This document shows positions 23,160 through 30,492 of a stretch of 33,195 nt of DNA, in pieces (position 1 is the stretch's first letter; every line of letters begins with the position of its first letter). A model generated the notes under the pieces. The model made no database searches. It had not been told where the DNA came from and worked only from the letters and a program-made list of their open reading frames with translations. Origin of the DNA: JAUREX01 sp044356825 (GTDB lineage Bacteria > Pseudomonadota > Alphaproteobacteria > Rhodobacterales > Rhodobacteraceae); assembly GCA_044356825.1 (NCBI GenBank), contig JBIKVM010000010.1, forward strand, positions 1-33,195, in the 5' to 3' direction. The translations under genes and the position numbers were made by a program.

Positions 23160-24587
23160 ATGAGACTGAAACACCTGGGACAGGCCGCCATCGCGGCGGC
23201 TGCTATCACCCCGCTCGCGGGGCAGGGCGCGCAGGCGCAGACGGACGCGCAAAAGGCGCTCGCCGGAACCGAGATCCGCTTCCTGCAACCCTCGATGCCG
23301 CAGTTCGCGGCGCTGGGCAAGTTCATCCCCGAATTCGAGGAGAAGTACGGGATCGACGTGATCGTCGATGAGGTGCCCTTCGACCAGTATCGTCAGAAGT
23401 CGCTCGTCGAGATGCAGCAGGGTACCGGTGCCTACGACATCTATGCCGTCGACGTGATGTGGCTGGCCGAGTATGCGGCCGCAGGCTTCCTCGACCCCCT
23501 CATGCCCTACGTTAAGAATGCCGACCTGACCGATCAGGGCTACGACATCGACGACTTCCTGCCGCGCGTCATCTCGGGCACCGGCGTCTTCAACGACACG
23601 CTCTACACCATTCCGCTTGGTGCGGGCCCTGTCGGGACGACGTTCCGGTCCGATCTGGCCGAGCAGGCAGGCTTCAAGCTGCCCGACCGCTTCTCGCCCG
23701 AATTCAACACCGACTATATGTACGAAGCCGCAAAGAAGGTTCACAATCCCGAGTCGGGCGTGATCGGATTTGCCAACATCCCGGGCCGCTGGTTCTGGGG
23801 CGTGACATGGCTGCCATACCTCTATGCCTTCCAGACCCCGGAAACCGTCGGCAACGAGTATCTGGCCGAGGACTGGTCGGTCACGATCAACAACGAGCAC
23901 ACGATCGCCTCGATCGACTATTTCGTGAAGCTGAAGGAATTCATGCCCGCCGACAGCGCCAACTGGGGCATCGGCGAAGCGACCGCGATCTATCAGTCGG
24001 GTGGGGCCTTCGGAACCTGGAACTACCAGGACTTCATCAAGGGCTTCTTCGAGGACCCGGAGACGCAGGCCACCGTTGCAGGCCGGAACGTGCATCTGCA
24101 CACCCCGGCCGGTCCCCATGGTGTCCTCGATCCCTGGTTCGGCGCGTGGTCCTTCGGCCTCTCGAAGGATTCCAAGAGCAAGGACGCGGCCTGGGTCTTC
24201 ATCCAGTGGATGACCTCGAAGGAAATCCAGGAGCGCGCGACCGAGTTCGGCGCCGGTCCGTCGCGGCATTCGACCTACAAGTCCGAGACGCTCGCCAAGC
24301 ACCAGCCTTGGTGGATCCCGGTCTATGACTTCATGCTGACGCAGACCAACCCGGATGAGCGCGTGCGCATCCCGGAATGGGCCGAGATCTCGGACATCAT
24401 GGGCCAGGAAGGCAGCCGCGTCTGGATCGGCGAGATCGATGCGGCGACAGCCGCGGCGAACATGGAGCAGGCGATGACCGCGGCGATGCGGCGCGGCGGC
24501 TACTACATCCCCGGCCGTACTGACCTTCCGCCGCAGAACTGGCGTGACCTGACCTACTACGACCGCCTCCCGTCGGAGTGGAACTGA
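23160..24587 (+). CDS. Periplasmic sugar-binding protein of the ABC importer (family 1)
   Basis: A 475-residue extracellular solute-binding protein. Residues 1-26 form a Sec signal peptide ending GAQA with predicted cleavage before QTDAQ; there is no lipobox. The mature start (EIRFLQPSMPQFAALGKFIPEFEEKYG) and the segment YDIYAVDVMWLAEYAAAG are typical of the carbohydrate family-1 binding proteins. It captures the substrate in the periplasm and delivers it to the two permeases encoded downstream. Many surface tryptophans (GRWFWGVTWLPY, HQPWWIPVYD) would suit a carbohydrate or polyol ligand. It has AGAGGAGG before the start. A stem-loop follows the gene, which probably keeps its transcript more abundant than that of the permeases. 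Confidence 0.9.
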   Translation: MRLKHLGQAAIAAAAITPLAGQGAQAQTDAQKALAGTEIRFLQPSMPQFAALGKFIPEFEEKYGIDVIVDEVPFDQYRQKSLVEMQQGTGAYDIYAVDVMWLAEYAAAGFLDPLMPYVKNADLTDQGYDIDDFLPRVISGTGVFNDTLYTIPLGAGPVGTTFRSDLAEQAGFKLPDRFSPEFNTDYMYEAAKKVHNPESGVIGFANIPGRWFWGVTWLPYLYAFQTPETVGNEYLAEDWSVTINNEHTIASIDYFVKLKEFMPADSANWGIGEATAIYQSGGAFGTWNYQDFIKGFFEDPETQATVAGRNVHLHTPAGPHGVLDPWFGAWSFGLSKDSKSKDAAWVFIQWMTSKEIQERATEFGAGPSRHSTYKSETLAKHQPWWIPVYDFMLTQTNPDERVRIPEWAEISDIMGQEGSRVWIGEIDAATAAANMEQAMTAAMRRGGYYIPGRTDLPPQNWRDLTYYDRLPSEWN

Positions 24588-24620
24588 CACGACGCTGGCC
24601 TCGTACCGGGGCCGGCAAAA

Positions 24621-24651
24621 CTCCGGAGCCGTCTCCCATGCGGCTCCGGAG
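24621..24651 (+). terminator. Stem-loop between binding-protein and permease genes
   Basis: CTCCGGAGCCG at 24621-24631 pairs perfectly with CGGCTCCGGAG at 24641-24651 across a 9-base loop, with AAAA before and CTTT after. It lies in the 107-bp gap after the binding-protein gene. No long T run follows, so it is more likely a partial terminator or a 3'-end stabiliser, giving more binding protein than membrane components, than a full stop. Confidence 0.7.
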
Positions 24652-24694
24652 CCTTTCAGCCGACTGAAGACACCGTGACCAAACGAGGTCGACC

Positions 24695-25651
24695 ATGACG
24701 ATCGCCGAGACATCCTCCCCCCCCGCGCTGCGCCGGCGCGGTCTCGCCGAGCGTCTTGGCCCCTCCAACCGCAAGGTGTTTCCCTGGGTGCTCATGGCGC
24801 CGACGCTGATCATCCTCTTTGCGATCGGTATCTATCCGTTCCTCTATGCCCTCTGGATCGCGGGGCAGAACGTGATCCTCTCCAAGCCCTTCATCCCGCG
24901 CTTCTTCGTCGGTCTCTACCAGTATCAGGCCGTCATCCAGGATCCCGAGTTCTGGCACGCATTCCGGACAACCATCTGGTTCACCGTGCAGGCCGTGTTC
25001 ATCCAGTTCTGGCTCGGTCTTGGCCTTGCACTCCTATTCCAGCGGACGCTGCGCGGCATCTCGGTCATGCAACTTCTTATCCTGATCCCTATGATCCTGC
25101 CGCCCCTCGTAGCGGCGCTGATCTGGCGCTACATGTTCTATCCCGGCGCAGGGCTCGTGACCTACTACTCCTCGGCCGTCACCAGCTGGTTCGGCTGGGG
25201 CGCGATCCCTTTCCTGTCGGATCCCGCCATCGCCTTTCAGACGCTCGTGTTCGTCGACGTCTGGGAGTGGACGCCCTTCATGTTCCTCATGATGATGGCC
25301 GGGCTCGCCTCGATCCCGAGGCAACCCTACGAAGCCGCCGAGATTGACGGCGCCTCGGCCTGGCGGGTTTTCTGGACGATCACGATGCCGCTCCTGCGTC
25401 CGGCCATCCTGATTGCGGTCGTCATCCGCACGATGGATGCGTTCCGCACTTTCGAGCTGATCCTCGTGATGACCCGCGGAGGACCGGGCAACGCCACGAC
25501 CACGCTCAACGTCTACCTGACGAAGACGGGGCTCGAGTTCTTCGACGCCTCGAAGGCGGCGGCGATCTCGCTCATCATGATGATGATTATCATCGTGATG
25601 AGCTTCGTCTTCATCCGCATTTTCCGGTCGCGCACCGAAGTGGCCGAGTGA
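24695..25651 (+). CDS. ABC importer permease 1 (MalF-type)
   Basis: A 318-residue inner-membrane protein with about six transmembrane helices. The first is at about residues 28-52 after a basic cytoplasmic tail (LRRRGLAERL). The EAA loop that contacts the ATPase reads YEAAEIDGASAWRVFWTITMP followed by LLRPAI, at about residues 211-238. It forms the transport channel with the next gene product. GAGGT precedes the ATG. The C-terminus ends in a run of Met/Ile (ISLIMMMIIIVMSFVFIRIF) as the last helix and then a basic end. Gap to the next gene is ten bases. Confidence 0.9.
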   Translation: MTIAETSSPPALRRRGLAERLGPSNRKVFPWVLMAPTLIILFAIGIYPFLYALWIAGQNVILSKPFIPRFFVGLYQYQAVIQDPEFWHAFRTTIWFTVQAVFIQFWLGLGLALLFQRTLRGISVMQLLILIPMILPPLVAALIWRYMFYPGAGLVTYYSSAVTSWFGWGAIPFLSDPAIAFQTLVFVDVWEWTPFMFLMMMAGLASIPRQPYEAAEIDGASAWRVFWTITMPLLRPAILIAVVIRTMDAFRTFELILVMTRGGPGNATTTLNVYLTKTGLEFFDASKAAAISLIMMMIIIVMSFVFIRIFRSRTEVAE

Positions 25652-25661
25652 GGAGGGCAGG

Positions 25662-26519
25662 ATGGCTGGCATCGAGACACGCATCTCCTCGCCGAACGCC
25701 CCACCCGTTCAGCGCAACTGGTGGGTCTATCTCATCATCATCACGGTCTGCGTGCTGAACGTGCTGCCCTATCTCTACATGGTGCTGACCGGATTCATGG
25801 ATAAGGCGGCGGCCTCATCGCCATCGCCGCAATGGGTCTTCGTGCCATCGATCGAGGCCTTCGAGTTCCTGATCGCCGAGAAGGGCATCATGAAGAACTT
25901 CATGAACAGTCTGATCGTCTCGGTGGCCTCGACCTTCTTCTCGGTGACGATCGGGATGTTCTGCGCCTATGCGATCGCGCGCTATGACTTCGCGGGCCGT
26001 GACGATGTGAGCTTCTGGGTGCTGACGAACCGGATGATGCCTCCCGTCGCCGTGCTCATCCCGATCTTCGTGACGTTCCAGACCATGAAGCTTCTCGACA
26101 CGCTCGTGGGGCTCGTCATCCTCTACACCGCGATGCAGTTGCCCTTCGTCGTCTGGATGCTGACCGGCTATTTCCGCGACATCCCCCGCCGCTATGAGGA
26201 ATCGGCCATGGTCGATGGCGACACCTGGTTTCAGGCCTTCCGCAAGGTGACGCTACCCCTGATGAGGCCGTCGATCACCGCGACCGCGATCTTCGTCATG
26301 ATCCTTTCATGGAACGAGTTCGCCTTCGCGACCTTCCTCACCTCGACCGAAGCCAAGACGATGCCGCCCGCGATCATGGCCTATTCGATCGGCGCGAATA
26401 TCGAATGGAACGTGCTCGGTGCCGCCGTCGTCCTGATCACCGCGCCGCTCATCCTCTTCGTGCTCGTGATGCAGCGCCATCTGATCAACGGTCTGAGCCA
26501 GGGCGTGGCCAGAAAATGA
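25662..26519 (+). CDS. ABC importer permease 2 (MalG-type)
   Basis: A 285-residue inner-membrane permease, about six transmembrane helices, the first at about residues 21-42 (WVYLIIITVCVLNVLPYLYM). The EAA loop is YEESAMVDGDTWFQAFRKVT and LPLMRPSI, at about 178-205. It pairs with the preceding permease. It has a strong GAGGAGGGCAGG ribosome binding site. It is followed after 15 bases by the second ATPase gene. Confidence 0.9.
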   Translation: MAGIETRISSPNAPPVQRNWWVYLIIITVCVLNVLPYLYMVLTGFMDKAAASSPSPQWVFVPSIEAFEFLIAEKGIMKNFMNSLIVSVASTFFSVTIGMFCAYAIARYDFAGRDDVSFWVLTNRMMPPVAVLIPIFVTFQTMKLLDTLVGLVILYTAMQLPFVVWMLTGYFRDIPRRYEESAMVDGDTWFQAFRKVTLPLMRPSITATAIFVMILSWNEFAFATFLTSTEAKTMPPAIMAYSIGANIEWNVLGAAVVLITAPLILFVLVMQRHLINGLSQGVARK

Positions 26520-26534
26520 CGGGAGCGACCGCGC

Positions 26535-27671
26535 ATGGCTGACCTCAGCATCTCCGGGCTCGTCAAGGAGTTCGGCGGCTTCCGCGCCGTGGACGATGTG
26601 AACATCCGCGTGGGTGACGGCGAATTCGTGTTCCTGCTGGGGCCGTCGGGCTGCGGCAAGACGACAACCTTGCGGATGATCGCGGGCCTCGAGATGCCGA
26701 CGCGCGGGCGGATCGAGATCGGCGGCCGCAATGTCACATTCCTCAGACCCCGCCACCGCAACGTCGGCATGGTCTTTCAGGATTACGGCCTCTACCGCCA
26801 CATGAGTGTCTTCGGCAACATCGCCTATCCCTTGCAGGTCCGGAGGATGGACCGCGCCTCGATCGCCGCAAAGGTAGAGGACGTCGCGACGACCATGCAG
26901 ATCGGGAGCATCCTGCAGAAGAAGCCCGATCAACTCTCGGCGGGGCAACTTCAGCGCGTCGCGATCGCGCGGATGCTGGTGCGGGATGCCGACATCTTTC
27001 TCATGGACGAGCCGATGTCGCACCTCGATGCGCAACTGCGCGGAAGGATGCGCTCGGAACTCAAGAACATCCAGAAGACGATCGGCACCACCACGATCTT
27101 CGTCACGCACGATCAGCTCGAGGCGATGACGATGGCCGACCGCATCATCGTGATGAAGGACGGCTGCATGCTCCAGTTCGCCACCCCCCGCGAGATCTTT
27201 GAGACGCCAGCAACCGAGTTCGTCGCCACATTCGTCGGGGAGCCTCAGATGAACGTGCTCGACTGCACGATCGCGACTTCCGATCACGGGCCGATCGCCG
27301 ATTGCGGGCCCTTCCCTGTGCTGCTTGACGCGGGATGGGCTGCCTCGAACGCGCTCCGGCCGGGGCAGAAATTGCGGCTCGGCATCCGGCCCGAGCACAT
27401 CGCGGTCGGCGCGGCCGGTGACCCTGCCCATCCGGTCGATCTCGACCTCTATTCCTTCGAGCCGACCGGCGCCGAGAACCTCTATGTTCTCAGGTCGGGG
27501 CGCTGCGAGCTGACGACGCGCTCGTCCACGACCGAGACCGCGCATCTGGGCAAGAGCGAGGGCACGCGGCTCGGCGTGCGGTTCGATCCGGCGTGGATCT
27601 ACCTCTTCGACCCGGGATCCGGCCGCACGGCCGCGCAGGCGCTCGGCAGTCAGCAGATGGGGCGCGCATGA
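26535..27671 (+). CDS. Sugar/polyol ABC importer ATPase 2 (MalK/UgpC family)
   Basis: A 378-residue ATPase paralogous to the one at 21964. Walker A is GPSGCGKTT (36-44), the Q-loop is normal (GMVFQDYGLY, Q82), Walker B is FLMDE (155-159) and the switch histidine H192. The signature reads LSAGQ (134-138) instead of LSGGQ, a modest change at a position normally glycine. With ATPase 1 lacking the Q-loop glutamine, the two probably form an asymmetric heterodimer. The C-terminal domain has GIRPEHIAVG. The stop overlaps the start of the small membrane protein (ATGA at 27668-27671). GGGAG lies upstream of its ATG. Confidence 0.9.
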   Translation: MADLSISGLVKEFGGFRAVDDVNIRVGDGEFVFLLGPSGCGKTTTLRMIAGLEMPTRGRIEIGGRNVTFLRPRHRNVGMVFQDYGLYRHMSVFGNIAYPLQVRRMDRASIAAKVEDVATTMQIGSILQKKPDQLSAGQLQRVAIARMLVRDADIFLMDEPMSHLDAQLRGRMRSELKNIQKTIGTTTIFVTHDQLEAMTMADRIIVMKDGCMLQFATPREIFETPATEFVATFVGEPQMNVLDCTIATSDHGPIADCGPFPVLLDAGWAASNALRPGQKLRLGIRPEHIAVGAAGDPAHPVDLDLYSFEPTGAENLYVLRSGRCELTTRSSTTETAHLGKSEGTRLGVRFDPAWIYLFDPGSGRTAAQALGSQQMGRA

Positions 27672-27910
27672 GAAGCTGGATCATCCTTCTTGGCATCCTT
27701 GCATTCCAGATGGGGTCGTGCACGGCGATCGCGGGTGGGCTCGAACCGTGGCCGGCGGTCCTCGTCGCCGTCGTCCTCATCGTCGCGCTGAAGCTTTGGA
27801 ACGACCGGAGCAAGCTGCTTGGCTTCCCGATGGAATTCCTTCTTTTCTCGACCGTCATCATGATCGTCGTCAATCTCGCCCGCCTCTATGTCGTTCCGCT
27901 TCCCTACTGA
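27668..27910 (+). CDS. Small inner-membrane protein, unknown function
   Basis: An 80-residue hydrophobic protein with three likely membrane segments, at about residues 4-24, 28-46 and 56-76, and a short charged loop (LWNDRSKL) between the second and third. I do not recognise a family. Translational coupling to the second importer ATPase through ATGA, and the next gene three bases on, show that it belongs to the operon. Glycerol-type ABC importers of rhizobia also carry a small membrane protein gene near the ATPases, so it may be an accessory transport subunit, although I see no clear sequence match. Its position also fits a role with the ABC-2 module downstream. Confidence 0.72.
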   Translation: MRSWIILLGILAFQMGSCTAIAGGLEPWPAVLVAVVLIVALKLWNDRSKLLGFPMEFLLFSTVIMIVVNLARLYVVPLPY

Positions 27911-27913
27911 TCC

Positions 27914-28864
27914 ATGTCGGTTCCCGTCCTGCGCATCTCGGGCCTGAACAAGAGCTTTCGCGGTCGCCGCGTGGTGGACGGGGTGGACATGACGGTCGAG
28001 CGGGGCAAGATCGTCGGATTCCTCGGCCCGAATGGTGCGGGCAAGACCAGCGTGATGTCGATGATCGTGGGCCTGCTTGCCCCCGACGAAGGCAGGATCG
28101 AGCTCTTCGGCGAGAGCCGGCGATCCGAGAGGACGCGCCTCAGGCTGGGATTCCTTCAGGAGAGGCCCGCGCTCTACCCGGAGATGTTGGCGCGCTCCTA
28201 TCTGCGGCTGTTCGCCCGTCTGCATGGCGTCGCAGAGCCCGACAGGCGGGTCGAGGAGGTGATCGAACGGGTGGGTCTCGGCGCTTCTGCCGGCCGTTCC
28301 CTCGGCACCTATTCGCGGGGCATGCAGCAGCGCGCGAGCCTTGCCCGGGTGATGCTGCACGCGCCCGAGTTCCTCATCCTCGATGAGCCGACCCTCGGCC
28401 TCGATCCGCGCGGGGTAGCAGACATGCGCGACATCTTCCGCGAGATGCGCGAAGGCGGCGTCACGCTCCTCTTCTCGTCGCACCAGCTCGCCGAGATCGA
28501 GCGGGTCTGTGACGAGGTCATCTTTCTCAACGAAGGGCGCGTGATCGCGGCCGGTACGCCGGACCGGCTCCTGCCCGAAGCGGACGGGGGCCGGGTGATC
28601 GTGCTCGAGACCGCGGAACCGCTCGGGGGCAGGCTTGATCTCCTCCGCGCCCTGCCCGGGGTCGAGGATGCGCGGCAGAGGGACGGGCACAGGGCGGCGC
28701 TGCGCCTGTCCGGGTCGGCAGGTTCTTTGGACGACTACCGCGCGGCGCTTGCGCGCGCCGTTTTCGCGGCTGGCCTCACGCCCCTGTCGCTCACCGCAGG
28801 GCACGTCACGCTCGAAGACTTGTTCCTCACCCTCGCGGGGCCCCGCCCCGCTCATGGAGACTAG
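27914..28864 (+). CDS. ABC-2 type transporter ATPase
   Basis: A 316-residue ATPase of the drug/polysaccharide export (ABC-2) type, not the sugar-import type. Walker A is GPNGAGKT (38-45), Q82 is in LGFLQERPALYPEM, the signature is YSRGM (133-137), Walker B FLILDE (153-158) and the switch H190 (FSSHQLAEIERVCD). A C-terminal domain of about 100 residues follows (ALPGVEDARQRDGHRAALRL), as in gliding-type or CcmA/NatA-like ATPases. Its membrane partner is at 29656-30492, separated by an SDR gene. No clear ribosome binding site, and the start is three bases after the preceding stop, so translation is probably coupled. The substrate is unknown. Confidence 0.87.
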   Translation: MSVPVLRISGLNKSFRGRRVVDGVDMTVERGKIVGFLGPNGAGKTSVMSMIVGLLAPDEGRIELFGESRRSERTRLRLGFLQERPALYPEMLARSYLRLFARLHGVAEPDRRVEEVIERVGLGASAGRSLGTYSRGMQQRASLARVMLHAPEFLILDEPTLGLDPRGVADMRDIFREMREGGVTLLFSSHQLAEIERVCDEVIFLNEGRVIAAGTPDRLLPEADGGRVIVLETAEPLGGRLDLLRALPGVEDARQRDGHRAALRLSGSAGSLDDYRAALARAVFAAGLTPLSLTAGHVTLEDLFLTLAGPRPAHGD

Positions 28865-28867
28865 CAC

Positions 28868-29656
28868 ATGGACCTAGGCTATTTGGGAAAGCGCTGCCTC
28901 GTCACGGCCTCCACCGGCGGGCTCGGCTTCGCGATCGCGCAGACCATGGCAGCAGAAGGTGCGACCGTCGTCGTAAACGGCCGGTCGCAGGACAAGGTGG
29001 CCGAGGCGGCACGCAGGATCGCAGACGCCGTTCCGGGCGCCAAGCTCGAGGAGGCGACCGGCAACAGCGGAACGGCGAAAGGATGCGCCGAACTCATCCG
29101 TGCTTGCCCCGATGTCGACGTCCTGGTCGTCAACCTCGGCATCTACGAGGCCGTCGACATCTACAAGGCAGGCGACGACCGCTGGTACGACCTCATCGAG
29201 GTCAACGTGATGTCGGGTGTGCGGCTGGCGCGGCACTATCTGCCGAAGATGCTCGCGCGCAATGCCGGGCGGGTCATCTTCATGGCCTCGGAAAGCGGGA
29301 TAAACCCGGCCCCCGAAATGCCCGCCTATTCGGCCACGAAGACGATGCAGCTCTCGCTTGCGCGAAACCTCGCCGAGACGACCAAGGGCACCGATGTGAC
29401 CGTGAACTCGGTCCTCCCCGGGCCCTGCGCGACCGAAGGCGTCGCGGCGCTGATCGCGGGCCTTTACCCCGGCGTCCCCGAGGCCGAGGCGCAGCGCCGC
29501 TTTGTGGCCGAGAACCGCCCGACCTCGCTCATCCAGCGCCTGTCCGCACCACGGGAAGTGGCCGACTTCGTCACCTTCCTCGGCTCTGCGCGGACCGGCA
29601 TCGTCAACGGGGCCGCACTTCGGATCGATGGCGGCCTCATCCGCACGGTGTGCTGA
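28868..29656 (+). CDS. Short-chain dehydrogenase/reductase (SDR D)
   Basis: A 262-residue SDR. The cofactor loop is TASTGGLG (13-20), with Ala in place of the first Gly of TGxxxGxG. Arg39 (VNGRSQDK) suggests NADP(H). VNLG replaces NNAG at 88-91; Ser141 (MASESG) and Y154/K158 (YSATK) are present. It resembles SDR C at 19069. It is placed between the ATPase and the permease of the ABC-2 module with gaps of three bases and a one-base overlap, which implies that the enzyme and the transporter are needed together. GGAGA lies before its ATG. Confidence 0.85.
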   Translation: MDLGYLGKRCLVTASTGGLGFAIAQTMAAEGATVVVNGRSQDKVAEAARRIADAVPGAKLEEATGNSGTAKGCAELIRACPDVDVLVVNLGIYEAVDIYKAGDDRWYDLIEVNVMSGVRLARHYLPKMLARNAGRVIFMASESGINPAPEMPAYSATKTMQLSLARNLAETTKGTDVTVNSVLPGPCATEGVAALIAGLYPGVPEAEAQRRFVAENRPTSLIQRLSAPREVADFVTFLGSARTGIVNGAALRIDGGLIRTVC

Positions 29657-30492
29657 TGTCCCACGCGCCAACCCCGCCCGGAGCCCTTGCGGCGACGCTG
29701 CTGCTTGCAGAGCGCGAATTGCGCGCGCGGCTCGGCTCAGCATGGTTCTGGGCGGTGTCGTCGTTCAGCTGCCTGATGGGGTGGCTCTATGGCGCGGGCT
29801 TTCTGGCATCCTTCGGGACAGAGTCGGTGCTCGTGACGACGGATCCGCTTCTGGCCCTGAATGCGATGGTCGTCATGTTCCTCGGGGTCGTTCTCGGGCT
29901 TCGCCTCGCCGCCTCGATGGCGTGGGAGCGCGAGCACAAGACGCTCGAGGTCCTTCTCGTCAGCCCGGTCGGATGGCCGAGCATCGTGGCGGCCAAGTTC
30001 CTGACCGAACTGGTCGTTCTTCTTCTCCTGATCGCGATCTATGCGGGCTATCTCTTCGTTGCGCAGCCGCTCGGCCGGGGGGTCGTCAGCGCACCGGAGT
30101 TGTCGGGGCTCGCGCGCATCCCGGTGTTTGCGCTGCCGGTCATGGCTCTCGGGGTCGCCGTGGGCGCAGCGCTCGGGACCGTCCGCGCCGCGGTGGTCGT
30201 GTTCCTCGTGCTCGTGGGCGCACTCTGCGCGGTCGAGATCGCCCACGGCATCCTGTCGGCCCAGACGGTCGAGGAGATGAGCCTGACCGGACTTTACGCG
30301 AGGCTCATGCTCGATCTCGCCGACCCGGCTTTGGGCGTCCTGTCGCCCGTCGCCCAACTTGCGCAACCGGCGCAGGCCTTCGCCCTTCAGGCCCCGCTGC
30401 GGGGCATCGAGGGCGTCCACGCCCTTGCGCAGACACTGGCCGTTCTCGGGCTTGCCATCCTGCTCGGGCGGCTGCGCGGGGGGCTGCGGTGA
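29656..30492 (+). CDS. ABC-2 type transporter permease
   Basis: A 278-residue membrane protein with about six hydrophobic segments. The segment WEREHKTLEVLLVSPVGWPSIVAAK is the characteristic ABC-2 cytoplasmic loop that meets the ATPase. It follows a short cytoplasmic N-terminus (LLLAERELRARLGSA), as in NatB/CcmB-like and gliding-type permeases. It should pair with the ATPase at 27914-28864. Start and stop overlap by one base with the SDR before it, and by GTGA with the gene after it. Confidence 0.83.
   Translation: MSHAPTPPGALAATLLLAERELRARLGSAWFWAVSSFSCLMGWLYGAGFLASFGTESVLVTTDPLLALNAMVVMFLGVVLGLRLAASMAWEREHKTLEVLLVSPVGWPSIVAAKFLTELVVLLLLIAIYAGYLFVAQPLGRGVVSAPELSGLARIPVFALPVMALGVAVGAALGTVRAAVVVFLVLVGALCAVEIAHGILSAQTVEEMSLTGLYARLMLDLADPALGVLSPVAQLAQPAQAFALQAPLRGIEGVHALAQTLAVLGLAILLGRLRGGLR

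Noticed and set aside
23031..24713. 560-residue minus-strand open frame
   Set aside because: It lies antisense to the binding-protein and permease genes, has no recognisable domains and is rich in Arg/Gly/Asp as expected for an antisense frame in GC-rich coding DNA.
29502..30488. Long upstream extension of the last gene's reading frame
   Set aside because: This part overlaps SDR D and the ABC-2 permease in another frame and is Arg/Pro-rich with no similarity; the GTG at 30489 gives a clean signal peptide and a GTGA overlap.
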